Source: Lutimaribacter pacificus | Lineage (GTDB): Bacteria > Pseudomonadota > Alphaproteobacteria > Rhodobacterales > Rhodobacteraceae | Direction: 5' to 3' | NCBI RefSeq assembly: GCF_900142185.1 | Contig: NZ_FQZZ01000001.1 | Span: 992,001-1,056,000 of the forward strand | DNA length: 64,000 bases | Part shown: positions 17,601-24,544 of the stretch, piece after piece | Layout of the letters: each line of letters opens with the position of its first letter | How positions within the stretch are numbered: position 1 is the first letter of the stretch | The notes under the pieces: generated by a model | The model's input: only the letters and a program-made list of their open reading frames with translations | The model's database searches: none | Told to the model about the DNA's origin: nothing | Program-made: the position numbers and the translations under genes

Positions 17601-18578
17601 GACGAGGCGGTGGTGCGGCTTGCGCCCTTCGTGTCGCCGGTGCCGGTCGAGGCGGCCTTCATGGACCTGCCGCTGATGCGCGGGGACGAGGCGCCGCACA
17701 GCCCGCATCTTGCGGTGTCGGCCGTGCCCTGGCCGGGCAGCGTTGCGGTTTATGACAGCGCGACCGGGGCGGATTTCGCGCTGAATACCGTGGTGGCGGC
17801 GCAGGCCGTCATGGGGGTGCTGGAAACGCCCTTGCAGCAAGGGCCGGTGGGGCGGATGCATTGGGCCGGCGAGCTGCGGGTGCGGCTGATCTCGGGCGCG
17901 TTGCAGAGCATTTCGCAGGCCGCGCTGCTGGCGGGGGGCAACATGGCGGCGATCGGCAACGGTGCGCCCGACGGCTGGGAGCTGGTGCAGTTCCGGCAGG
18001 CGGAGCCGCTGGGCGACGGTGTCTACCTGTTGCGGCAGCTGTTGCGCGGGCAGTTCGGCAGCGACGGGGCGATGGCGCCGATCTGGCCGGTGGGCGCGCG
18101 GTTCGTGCTGATGGACGGGGCACCCGCGCAGCTTGCGCTGCCGGCGGCCGCGCGCGGTGTTGCACGGCATTTCCGTGTCGGGCCGGCGCGGTGGCCGGTG
18201 GATGACCCGTCCTACACGGCCCATGAACTGGGTTTTGGCGGGGTGGGGCTGCGACCCTATGCACCGGCGCATCTGCGCGCCCGGCGCGGGGCCGACGGGG
18301 TGCTGGGCGTTTCGTGGATGCGGCGAACCAGGACCGGCGGGGACAGTTGGGACGGCATCGACGTGCCGTTGGGCGAGGAGCGCGAACAGTATCTTGTGCG
18401 GGTGACGCAGGGCGGGGCGATCCTGAGAGAGGTCATGATTGCGGAACCGGGCTGGTCCTACGATGCGGCGACGGAACTGGCCGATACGGGCGGTGCCGCG
18501 TTCGAACTGGCCGTGGCGCAGGTCTCGGCAGAGGTCGGGCCGGGCTATTTCGCACGCTGCGCGGTTTCGGCGCCCTGA
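14649..18578 (+). CDS. GTA g15, large baseplate/host-recognition protein
   Basis: The largest protein of the cluster, at 1309 aa. It starts with a glycine-rich hydrophobic stretch (ATIVLSAAGAAIGGSVGGSF) that may insert in membranes. It continues with tail-hub beta domains and a TIM-barrel region (about residues 430-800; blocks RIGYAADWSEYFGY, DFVGIDNYMPLSDWRD and KPVWFTEFGCAAID) resembling glycoside hydrolases. A phage-tail-3 type C-terminal half follows. The equivalent RcGTA protein forms the central fibre and contacts the host. The intact frame argues that the particle is under selection. Confidence 0.93.
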   Translation: MATIVLSAAGAAIGGSVGGSFLGLSSVAIGRFAGASLGRVLDQRLLGQGSDAVEHHQGRTERFRITSAGEGVPVAQVYGRMRVGGHVIWASAFREHVAQSTTGGGGGKGAPARPQSTTYSYSYSVSLAVALCEGEIGGVLRVWADGAEVAPEMLNMRVYTGSRDQLPDPAIAAVEGMGAVPAYRGTAYVVMEDLALEPFGNRVPQFSFEVLRPDEVKGPARDPVHNVQAVALMPGTGEYALAGSRVVATYGPGQSRSLNVNSPSGRTDMETAITALEVELPACEAVSLVVSWFGDDLRAGECRLRPKVEQTEFDGVPMPWRVSGLSRGAAGTVPQEDGRVIYGGTPADASVAEAIRDMAARGKAVMFYPFILMEQLDGNGRTDPWSGAGDQPRLPWRGRITGAMAPGQAGSPDGSAAAEAEVARFVGSVRASDFQIGNGTVSYSGPEEWSYSRFILHYAALCAAAGGVDAFCIGSEMRGLTQLRGDAERFPFVAALRRLAGEARALLGPDVRIGYAADWSEYFGYQPGDGSGDRYFHLDPLWADPDIDFVGIDNYMPLSDWRDGDGHSDAAWGSIYNPDYLRANVAGGEGFDWFYHSPEARAAQIRTPITDGDYGEPWIWRYKDIRSWWSTPHHERIGGERMAEPTAWEPGSKPVWFTEFGCAAIDKGTNQPNKFLDPKSSESAMPHFSNGMRDEFIQMQYLRASYAHWLDPANNPVSDSYGGPMVDMSRAFVWAWDARPYPFFPGNRELWADGDNYARGHWISGRMAGRSLASVVEEICARAGLHPVDSSGLYGYVRGYTVSDVDTARGALQPLMLAYGVDALERDGTLVFRMRDGAPVTRLDEAWLVESGEIDGRLEITRAAEAELAGRVRLRFVETDANYEAAAEEAVLPDEATHGVSASDMALALTRREGQQVLERWLAESRVARDTLRLALPPSRQALGAGDVLEVDAGRFRIDRVEQGPYQIIEAVRTEPGVYAPAELDEAVVRLAPFVSPVPVEAAFMDLPLMRGDEAPHSPHLAVSAVPWPGSVAVYDSATGADFALNTVVAAQAVMGVLETPLQQGPVGRMHWAGELRVRLISGALQSISQAALLAGGNMAAIGNGAPDGWELVQFRQAEPLGDGVYLLRQLLRGQFGSDGAMAPIWPVGARFVLMDGAPAQLALPAAARGVARHFRVGPARWPVDDPSYTAHELGFGGVGLRPYAPAHLRARRGADGVLGVSWMRRTRTGGDSWDGIDVPLGEEREQYLVRVTQGGAILREVMIAEPGWSYDAATELADTGGAAFELAVAQVSAEVGPGYFARCAVSAP

Positions 18579-18581
18579 CCC

Positions 18582-18923
18582 GTGCGGCGCGTCATGCATG
18601 GCGACCTGGTGGCGGTGGCGCGGCACCTTCTGCGGGTGCCGCCCGGCGCGCGCGGGGCGGCTGTCGTGCGGATCGTCGAAAGGGCGCAGGCGGCCGACCT
18701 TTATCGCAAAAGGCATGGGCGGGCGCATCCGCGCTGGGGCGACGGCACGCTGCGGGCGGTGGTGGCGGGCGCATTCCTGCCGCCCGAGCCGCCGCTGAGC
18801 GATGGCCGCTACCTGCAATGCCTGATCGCGGTGCTGCAGGTGCTGGCGGCGCGGGCGGGTGATCCTGTCGCGCAGGATATGCATTCGGGCGTCGTGGGAT
18901 CGGGTGCGCGCCGTTCGCCATGA
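18582..18923 (+). CDS. Small conserved protein trailing the GTA operon
   Basis: The 113-aa frame starts 3 bp after g15 with GTG (an ATG follows at 18594). Its sequence (HGDLVAVARHLLRVPPGARGA, then AADLYRKRHGRAHPRWGDGTL and a C-terminal hydrophobic helix YLQCLIAVLQVLAARA) resembles a small family, DUF7742-like, that I associate with Rhodobacterales, at moderate certainty. It is basic and mostly helical, with no catalytic motif seen. Co-transcription with g15 is likely, but a role in GTA production is only inferred from position. Confidence 0.7.
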   Translation: MRRVMHGDLVAVARHLLRVPPGARGAAVVRIVERAQAADLYRKRHGRAHPRWGDGTLRAVVAGAFLPPEPPLSDGRYLQCLIAVLQVLAARAGDPVAQDMHSGVVGSGARRSP

Positions 18924-19013
18924 TCCATGTGCCGGGAGTCGTCGGATGTGTCCGGGGTAAGTGCAACCGGAGGGCGGCAATGCGAGCGAAGCCGACGTGC
19001 GATTGACGCACCC

Positions 19014-19180
19014 GCCCGGAACAGCCGCGCAAGCGGCCCGGGCATCGCACGGCCGCCCCCCGGCCGGGCGATTGGTCGCCGCCAGTGCCACGGTCTGAGG
19101 GAGGGTGTGGCTGCACCATAAAATGCCAGCCACAACCGTCGGGTCGCCCGACCGCGGCCGTGCGATGCCCTCTGTTGCGC
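19014..19180 (+). repeat. Dispersed palindromic element, copy A (full length)
   Basis: The element opens with CCCGGAACAGCC. A perfect 17-bp inverted repeat follows, GGGCATCGCACGGCCGC at 19040-19056 and its complement at 19154-19170, enclosing about 97 bp. Inside, a second imperfect pair (CCGGGCGA against TCGCCCGA) extends the arms. It ends near TCTGTTGCG. It shares its core with copies at 36.86, 39.76 and 50.37 kb and encodes no protein, so it is REP- or MITE-like. Confidence 0.8.
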
Positions 19181-19273
19181 CCCGATCTCGTCGTGCCGCA
19201 CGAGGAGGCGTGCGCAAATCCGCCCCACCGCCACGTCATCCATATCCGTGGCCCGTCCCATCACGGGTTTGCG

Positions 19274-19303
19274 TTTTCGCCACCGAAGTCTATCTGCTAT
19301 AGT
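19274..19303 (+). promoter_or_regulatory. Predicted cysE promoter
   Basis: An extended -10 element TGCTATAGT places the hexamer at 19298-19303, with a weak -35 (TTTTCG, 19274-19279) 18 bp upstream. The ATG lies 23 bp downstream, after AAAGGAG. Confidence 0.45.
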
Positions 19304-19326
19304 CAGCGCAGCAAAGGAGCGTCGAC

Positions 19327-20136
19327 ATGGCTGAAACGCGCAAGAGACTGGCCGAAATCGATCCGGTCTGGTCGCAGATACGCGACGAATCGGAACAGGC
19401 CGTCAAGGACGAGCCGCTGCTGGGCGGGCTGATCCATTCCTCGGTTCTGCACCACGATTCGCTGGGATGCGCGCTGGCCTATCGCTGCGCGCTGAAACTG
19501 GCGTCGGGCGAGATGTCGGAGCAGCTGATCCGCGAGATTTGCGATGCGGCCTATCGCGACGCGCCGGAACTGGCGCAGGACGCGCGGGCCGATATCGCCG
19601 CCGTCTATGATCGCGACCCCGCCTGCCACCGGTTCCTGCAGCCGCTGTTGTTCTTCAAGGGTTTCCAGGCATTGCAGGCCTATCGCATCGCACATTGGCT
19701 GTGGACGACGGGGCGGCGCGACATGGCCTATTTCTTCCAGATGCGCACATCCGAGATATTCGGCGTCGATATCCACCCCGCCGCCCGCATCGGGCGCGGC
19801 ATCATGATCGACCACGCCCATTCCATCGTGATCGGCGAAACCGCCGTGGTGGGCGACAACGTGTCGATGCTGCATTCGGTGACGCTGGGCGGGACCGGCA
19901 AGGAGGAAGAGGACCGCCATCCCAAGATCGGCGACGGGGTGCTGATCGGGGCGGGCGCCAAGGTGCTGGGCAATATCCAGATCGGCCATTGTTCGCGTAT
20001 CGCGGCGGGCTCGGTCGTGCTGCATGACGTGCCGCCGAAATCCACCGTGGCGGGCGTGCCGGCCAAGGTGGTGGGCGAGGCGGGATGCGCGCAGCCTTCG
20101 GTCACGATGAACCAGATCCTGAAAGACGCGCTCTGA
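19327..20136 (+). CDS. cysE: Serine O-acetyltransferase
   Basis: CysE (269 aa) makes O-acetylserine from serine and acetyl-CoA, the first committed step of cysteine synthesis in the cytoplasm. The N-terminal helical domain is followed by left-handed beta-helix hexapeptide repeats. The conserved block GVDIHPAARIGRGIMIDHAHSIVIGETAVVGDNV includes the catalytic His of DHAH. The AAAGGAG ribosome site supports the ATG at 19327. It converges on the pdh operon and shares a bidirectional terminator with it. Confidence 0.96.
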   Translation: MAETRKRLAEIDPVWSQIRDESEQAVKDEPLLGGLIHSSVLHHDSLGCALAYRCALKLASGEMSEQLIREICDAAYRDAPELAQDARADIAAVYDRDPACHRFLQPLLFFKGFQALQAYRIAHWLWTTGRRDMAYFFQMRTSEIFGVDIHPAARIGRGIMIDHAHSIVIGETAVVGDNVSMLHSVTLGGTGKEEEDRHPKIGDGVLIGAGAKVLGNIQIGHCSRIAAGSVVLHDVPPKSTVAGVPAKVVGEAGCAQPSVTMNQILKDAL

Positions 20137-20162
20137 CGTCAGTCGCAAGGTCGCACAGAAAA

Positions 20163-20195
20163 AACCGCCCCGGTTCGTCGCCGGGGCGGTTTTTG
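20163..20195. terminator. Bidirectional terminator between cysE and pdhC
   Basis: AACCGCCCCGG (20163-20173) pairs with CCGGGGCGGTT (20181-20191) around a short loop. It is flanked by A-rich sequence on the left and TTTTTG on the right, so it works for both converging genes. Confidence 0.9.
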
Positions 20196-20215
20196 TTTGT
20201 TTGCGGGCCGGAGGA

Positions 20216-21523
20216 TCAGGCCAGCATGGCCATCGGGTTTTCCAGGTTGTCGACGATCTGCTGCAGCAGTTCGGCCCCCAGCGCGCCGTCGATGACGCGG
20301 TGATCGACGCTGAGCGTGACGCTCATCACCGTGGCGACGGCCAGTTCGCCATCCTTGCCGACCACGGGTTTCTTCACGCCCGCACCGACCGCGAGGATCG
20401 CGCCGTGCGGCGGGTTGATCACGGCGTCGAAATTGTCGATCCCGAACATGCCGAGGTTGGACACCGCAAAGCTGCCGCCCTGGTATTCATGCGGCGCAAG
20501 CTTGCGGTCGCGGGCGCGGGCGGCCAGATCCTTCATTTCCGCCGACAGCGCCGACAGGGTCTTGGTGTCGGCATCCTTGATCACGGGGGTGAACAGGCCG
20601 CCCTCGATCGCCACGGCCACCGCCACGTCCGACGGTTTGAGCTGCAGCACACGGTCGCCGGCCCAGACCGCGTTGGCCGCCGGCACCGCCTGCAGCGCCA
20701 GCGCGCAGGCCTTGATGATGAAATCGTTGACGCTGAGCTTGACCCCGCGATGGTCGAGCTGGGCGTTCAGCTCGGCCCGGAATTTCAGCAGCGCATCCAG
20801 GCGGATATCGCGGCGCAGGTAGAAATGCGGGATGGTCTGCTTGGCCTCGGTCAGGCGCGCGGCGATGGTGCGGCGCATCCCGTCGAGCTTGATTTCCTCG
20901 TAGTCGCGCCCCTCGTACATCTTCAGCACGGTTTCGGTGCCCAGACCCGCCGGGGTGGCAGGGGCCGGGGCGGTCGGGGCCGCACCCGCGGGGGCCTGTG
21001 CCGGCTGCGCGCCGGGCGCGGCGCTTTCGACATCGGCCTTGACGATCCGGCCGCGCGGGCCGCTGCCCGCGATCTGGCCGAGATCGAGGCCCTTGTCGGC
21101 GGCGATCCGGCGGGCCAGCGGCGAGGCGAAGATGCGCCCGCCATCGGCATCCTTCGGCGCGGGCGGGGCACTGGCGGTTTCGGGCGCGGCGGCCGGTGCG
21201 GACTCTTCGTCCTTCGCGGGGGCGGCCTTTTCGGTCGCCTTGGCCGGGCCGGCATCGCTGCCGATGTCATCGGCGCTTTCGCCCTCGTCCAGCAGCACGG
21301 CGATGGGGCTGTTGACCTTCACGCCCTCGCTGCCCTCGGGCACGAGGATCTTGCCGATCACGCCTTCGTCCACGGCCTCGAACTCCATCGTGGCCTTGTC
21401 GGTTTCGATCTCGGCCAGCAGGTCGCCGGCGCTGACGGTATCGCCTTCCTTGACCAGCCACTTGGCCAGCGTGCCTTCTTCCATCGTGGGGGACAGGGCG
21501 GGCATCAGGATTTCCGTGGGCAT
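20216..21523 (-). CDS. pdhC: Pyruvate dehydrogenase complex E2, dihydrolipoamide acetyltransferase
   Basis: E2 (435 aa) transfers the acetyl group to CoA and forms the complex core. It has an N-terminal lipoyl domain (ETDKATME with the lipoylated Lys, about residue 43), an Ala/Pro-rich linker, a peripheral subunit-binding domain ([17 protein letters not shown]) and the catalytic domain with the active-site block SVDHRVIDG. Its first 87 residues are nearly identical to those of the neighbouring pdhB. It is the last gene of the pdhA-pdhB-pdhC operon, 12 bp after pdhB. Confidence 0.96.
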   Translation of the reverse strand: MPTEILMPALSPTMEEGTLAKWLVKEGDTVSAGDLLAEIETDKATMEFEAVDEGVIGKILVPEGSEGVKVNSPIAVLLDEGESADDIGSDAGPAKATEKAAPAKDEESAPAAAPETASAPPAPKDADGGRIFASPLARRIAADKGLDLGQIAGSGPRGRIVKADVESAAPGAQPAQAPAGAAPTAPAPATPAGLGTETVLKMYEGRDYEEIKLDGMRRTIAARLTEAKQTIPHFYLRRDIRLDALLKFRAELNAQLDHRGVKLSVNDFIIKACALALQAVPAANAVWAGDRVLQLKPSDVAVAVAIEGGLFTPVIKDADTKTLSALSAEMKDLAARARDRKLAPHEYQGGSFAVSNLGMFGIDNFDAVINPPHGAILAVGAGVKKPVVGKDGELAVATVMSVTLSVDHRVIDGALGAELLQQIVDNLENPMAMLA

Positions 21524-21535
21524 CGCGCGTCCTCC

Positions 21536-22909
21536 TTAGCGGTAGGTGACTTGGTTGACCGCCGCGATCACCTCGTCGACCGAGGTCAGCGCGTGGCGTT
21601 CGAGATTGGCGGCATAGGGCATCGGCACGTCCTTGCCGGTCACGTTCACCACCGGCGCGTCGAGATAGTCGAAGGCGCGCTGCATGATGACCGCGCCCAG
21701 GTGGTTGCCGATGGCGCCCACGGGCCAGCCCTCTTCGATGGTGACGCAGCGGTTGGTCTTCATCACGCTGGCCAGCACCGTGTCATAGTCGATGGGGCGC
21801 AGGCTGCGCAGGTCGATCACCTCGGCCTCGACGCCGTCGGAGGCCAGTTTCTCGGCCGCTTCCAGCGCATAAGTCATGCCGATCCCGAAGCTGACCAGCG
21901 TCACGTCGGACCCTTCGCGCCAGACGCGCGCCTTGCCGAAGGGGATGGTGAAATCGTCCAGCACCGGCACGTCGAAGCTTTTGCCGTAGAGGATCTCGTT
22001 TTCCAGGAACACCACCGGGTTGGGATCGCGGATCGCGGATTTCAGCAGGCCCTTGGCGTCGGAGGCCGAGTAGGGCATTACCACCTTCAGCCCCGGTATC
22101 TGCGCATACCACGCGGCGTAGTCCTGGCTGTGCTGGGCACCTACGCGGGCGGCGGCGCCGTTGGGGCCGCGGAACACGATCGGGCTGCCCATCTGACCGC
22201 CCGACATGTAAAGCGTCTTGGCCGCCGAGTTGATGATCTGGTCGATGGCCTGCATCGCGAAGTTCCAGGTCATGAATTCCACAATCGGGCGCAGACCGCC
22301 CCAGGAGGCACCGACGCCGATCCCGGCAAAGCCATGTTCGGTGATCGGCGTGTCGATCACGCGTTTGGCGCCGAACTCGTCCAGCAGCCCCTGGGTGATC
22401 TTGTAGGCGCCCTGGTATTCGGCCACTTCCTCGCCCATGACGAACACGGTGTCGTCGCTGCGCATTTCCTCGGCCATCGCATCGCGCAGCGCCTCGCGCA
22501 CGGTCTGCTTCTTCAACTCGGTGCCCTCGGGCCAGTCGGGGCTGCGGTCAGGCTGCGGGGTTTCCGTGGGCGCCGCGTCGGGCGCGGCGCTTTTTGCCTG
22601 CGCCGGGGCCGGTGCGTCCGGCGCCTTTGCGGCGGGGGCGGCGTCGGGCAGGTCGTCGGCGTTTTCGCCCTCGTCCAGCAGCAGGGCGATGGCGGTGTTG
22701 ACCTTCACGCCCTCGGTGCCTTCGGTGACAAGGATCTTGCCGATGGTGCCTTCGTCGACGGCCTCGAACTCCATCGTGGCCTTGTCGGTTTCGATTTCGG
22801 CCAGGATATCGCCGGCGGACACGGTGTCGCCCTCTTTCACCAGCCACTTGGCCAGCGTGCCTTCTTCCATCGTCGGCGACAGGGCGGGCATCAGGATTTC
22901 AGTAGCCAT
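21536..22909 (-). CDS. pdhB: Pyruvate dehydrogenase E1 beta subunit with N-terminal lipoyl domain
   Basis: The 457-aa chain begins with a complete lipoyl domain ([17 protein letters not shown], lipoyl Lys in ETDKATME) and an Ala/Pro linker. The E1 beta transketolase-like domain follows ([33 protein letters not shown] onwards). The lipoyl fusion on E1 beta is typical of alphaproteobacteria and is absent from the E. coli enzyme. With pdhA it decarboxylates pyruvate using thiamine diphosphate. The gene lies 18 bp downstream of pdhA. Confidence 0.96.
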   Translation of the reverse strand: MATEILMPALSPTMEEGTLAKWLVKEGDTVSAGDILAEIETDKATMEFEAVDEGTIGKILVTEGTEGVKVNTAIALLLDEGENADDLPDAAPAAKAPDAPAPAQAKSAAPDAAPTETPQPDRSPDWPEGTELKKQTVREALRDAMAEEMRSDDTVFVMGEEVAEYQGAYKITQGLLDEFGAKRVIDTPITEHGFAGIGVGASWGGLRPIVEFMTWNFAMQAIDQIINSAAKTLYMSGGQMGSPIVFRGPNGAAARVGAQHSQDYAAWYAQIPGLKVVMPYSASDAKGLLKSAIRDPNPVVFLENEILYGKSFDVPVLDDFTIPFGKARVWREGSDVTLVSFGIGMTYALEAAEKLASDGVEAEVIDLRSLRPIDYDTVLASVMKTNRCVTIEEGWPVGAIGNHLGAVIMQRAFDYLDAPVVNVTGKDVPMPYAANLERHALTSVDEVIAAVNQVTYR

Positions 22910-22927
22910 GTTCTTTGTCTCCTCCCG

Positions 22928-23938
22928 TCACGCGTTCTGCGGCGCCGTGTCGGCGTAAATGTCCGTCCACAGCTCGTCGAGCGCGGGTTCGGGGCTTTCC
23001 CTGGCGAAATCGGCGCTGTCGTTGACGATGGCCTTGATCTCCTTGTCGATCGCTTTCAGGTCGTCCTCGGTGGCGTGGTTGCCCTGCAGCAGCAGGTCGC
23101 GCACATGTTCGATGGCGTCCTTTTCCTCGCGGATCTTCTGCACCTCTTCGCGGGTGCGGTATTTCGCCGGGTCCGACATCGAATGGCCGCGATAGCGGTA
23201 GGTCTTGATTTCCAGGATATAGGGGCCCTTGCCCGCGCGGCAGTGTTTCACCGCCTTGGCGCCGGCGTCGCGCACGGCCAGAACGTCCATGCCGTCGACC
23301 GCCTCGCCGGGGATGCCGAACGCCTCGCCCCGGGTGTAGATATCCGGCGTCGAGGTCGAGCGTTTCTGCGACGTGCCCATAGCGTACTGGTTGTTCTCGA
23401 TCACGAAGATCACCGGCAGATCCCACAGCGCGGCCATGTTGAAGGTCTCGTACACCTGGCCCTGGTTCGATGCGCCATCGCCGAAATAGGTGAAGGTCAC
23501 CCGGTCGTTGCCCTTGTACTTGTCGGCAAAGGCCAGCCCGGCGCCCAGCGGCACGTTGGCGCCCACGATGCCGTGGCCGCCGTAGAAATCCTTTTCCTTC
23601 GAGAACATGTGCATCGAGCCGCCCTTGCCCCGGGAATAGCCGCCCTCGCGCCCGGTCAGCTCGGCCATGACGCCCTTGGGGTCCATCCCGCAGGCCAGCA
23701 TGTGCCCGTGATCGCGGTAGGTGGTGATGCGCTTGTCGCCGTCCTCGGCGGCGGCCTCCAGCCCGACGACAACGGCCTCCTGCCCGATATAGAGGTGGCA
23801 GAACCCGCCGATCAGGCCCATGCCGTAAAGCTGGCCGGCCTTTTCCTCGAATCGCCGGATCAGCAGCATGTCGCGGTAATATTGTTTCAGCTCATCGGCC
23901 GATACGTTCGGTTTTGCCTGGGTTTTCCTGGCAGCCAT
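22928..23938 (-). CDS. pdhA: Pyruvate dehydrogenase E1 alpha subunit
   Basis: The 336-aa E1 alpha subunit binds thiamine diphosphate: the GDG...NN motif is seen as GDGASNQGQVYETFNMAALW followed by FVIENN. The phosphorylation-loop region YRGHSMSDPAKYRT is also conserved. It starts at ATG 23938 with a GGGAGG ribosome site and heads the pdh operon. E3 (lpd) is not in the window. A strong palindrome 25 bp upstream is a likely operator. Confidence 0.96.
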   Translation of the reverse strand: MAARKTQAKPNVSADELKQYYRDMLLIRRFEEKAGQLYGMGLIGGFCHLYIGQEAVVVGLEAAAEDGDKRITTYRDHGHMLACGMDPKGVMAELTGREGGYSRGKGGSMHMFSKEKDFYGGHGIVGANVPLGAGLAFADKYKGNDRVTFTYFGDGASNQGQVYETFNMAALWDLPVIFVIENNQYAMGTSQKRSTSTPDIYTRGEAFGIPGEAVDGMDVLAVRDAGAKAVKHCRAGKGPYILEIKTYRYRGHSMSDPAKYRTREEVQKIREEKDAIEHVRDLLLQGNHATEDDLKAIDKEIKAIVNDSADFARESPEPALDELWTDIYADTAPQNA

Positions 23939-23962
23939 GCTGCGCCTCCCTCCGCGAATGAC

Positions 23963-23984
23963 AATAGTTTAGCGTTAAACTATT
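23963..23984. promoter_or_regulatory. Perfect 9+9 bp palindrome upstream of pdhA (candidate operator)
   Basis: AATAGTTTA and TAAACTATT are separated by GCGT, 25 bp before the pdhA ATG, in an otherwise GC-rich gap between ftsB and pdhA. The AT-rich two-fold symmetric form and its position suggest a dimeric repressor site controlling pdhABC. The regulator is not identified here. Confidence 0.6.
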
Positions 23985-24053
23985 CATATCGCATCCCGAT
24001 CAACTTGGCGAGAAGGAATTTCCCGCGGCAAGGGAGGGGGCCGGGGCGGGATG

Positions 24054-24353
24054 TCAGCGAATGACGATCTCGTCGGCGCGCAACAGGCCCAGCACATCGC
24101 GCGCCTGCTGGTCCAGCAGGTCGAGGTCGAGATATTCGTCCGACAGGCGATGCGTCAGGTTCTCCATCCGCGTCACCTGCGCGTTCAACTGGTCGAGCCC
24201 GGCCTTCAGGTTGGCGCTGTCGGCCTGGATCTCGGCGCGGCGGAACAACCCGTAATCGCCCTGCACGGCGGCAAAGGTGAAATAGGCGCCCATCGAGAAC
24301 GCCACGGCGAAGAATGCCAGGATGCCGATTGCCGGGGTTTTGCGCCGCGTCAT
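24054..24353 (-). CDS. FtsB/DivIC-type septum formation initiator
   Basis: A 99-aa bitopic membrane protein: short cytoplasmic start, one transmembrane segment (about residues 8-28, AIGILAFFAVAFSMGAYFTF) and a periplasmic coiled coil (ADSANLKAGLDQLNAQVTRM). The C-terminal LDLLDQQARDVLGLLRADEIVI is the conserved FtsB/DivIC end. It would act in the division complex with FtsL and FtsQ. An open frame continues upstream to 24521, but the family starts at MTRRKTPA. Placement just upstream of pdhA is usual in alphaproteobacteria. Confidence 0.88.
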   Translation of the reverse strand: MTRRKTPAIGILAFFAVAFSMGAYFTFAAVQGDYGLFRRAEIQADSANLKAGLDQLNAQVTRMENLTHRLSDEYLDLDLLDQQARDVLGLLRADEIVIR

Positions 24354-24544
24354 GGAAATACCGAAAACTGCCTCGTCCTGCGCCTCTGCGGGCGCGTTGG
24401 AATGACAATGGCATAAGTGATTCGCACTGTGAATCCCCCTTTTTCCGAAAGGCATAAGTTTTTTGGCCATTTCCCGCCGGAACGCCGCGTCAGGCTGGCC
24501 CGGCGCCCGCCGCTTTGGCATCCTTTCGCGCAGGAGGACCCACC

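Larger units (their letters stand above)
18924..19326 (+). other. 403-bp intergenic region holding repeat copy A and the cysE promoter
   Basis: No convincing gene is seen. The centre holds a palindromic repeat element (about 19014-19180, listed separately) and the last 60 bp hold the cysE promoter. The stretch right after the GTA trailing gene shows no clear intrinsic terminator with a T-tract, so the repeat hairpin may be where the GTA transcript ends. Confidence 0.6.

Noticed and set aside
4527-18923. A conventional prophage
   Set aside because: Gene order and gene content (g3.5, g10.1, g13-g15) match RcGTA; there is no integrase, repressor, replication gene or attachment site, and the cluster sits among housekeeping genes.
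19014-19180. An insertion sequence between the GTA operon and cysE
   Set aside because: Inverted repeats are present, but the interior is only about 97 bp with no transposase, so it is a non-coding repeat element rather than an IS.
16269-19217. A minus-strand open frame of 982 codons opposite GTA g15
   Set aside because: The Arg/His/Pro-rich translation has no recognisable domain, and the opposite strand encodes the conserved g15. It reflects GC-skewed codon positions.
20201-24064. A plus-strand open frame of 1287 codons across the pdh operon
   Set aside because: It is antisense to pdhC, pdhB, pdhA and the end of ftsB, and its translation is the His/Gly/Asp/Val-rich text typical of high-GC antisense frames. 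The minus-strand genes have full domain structure.
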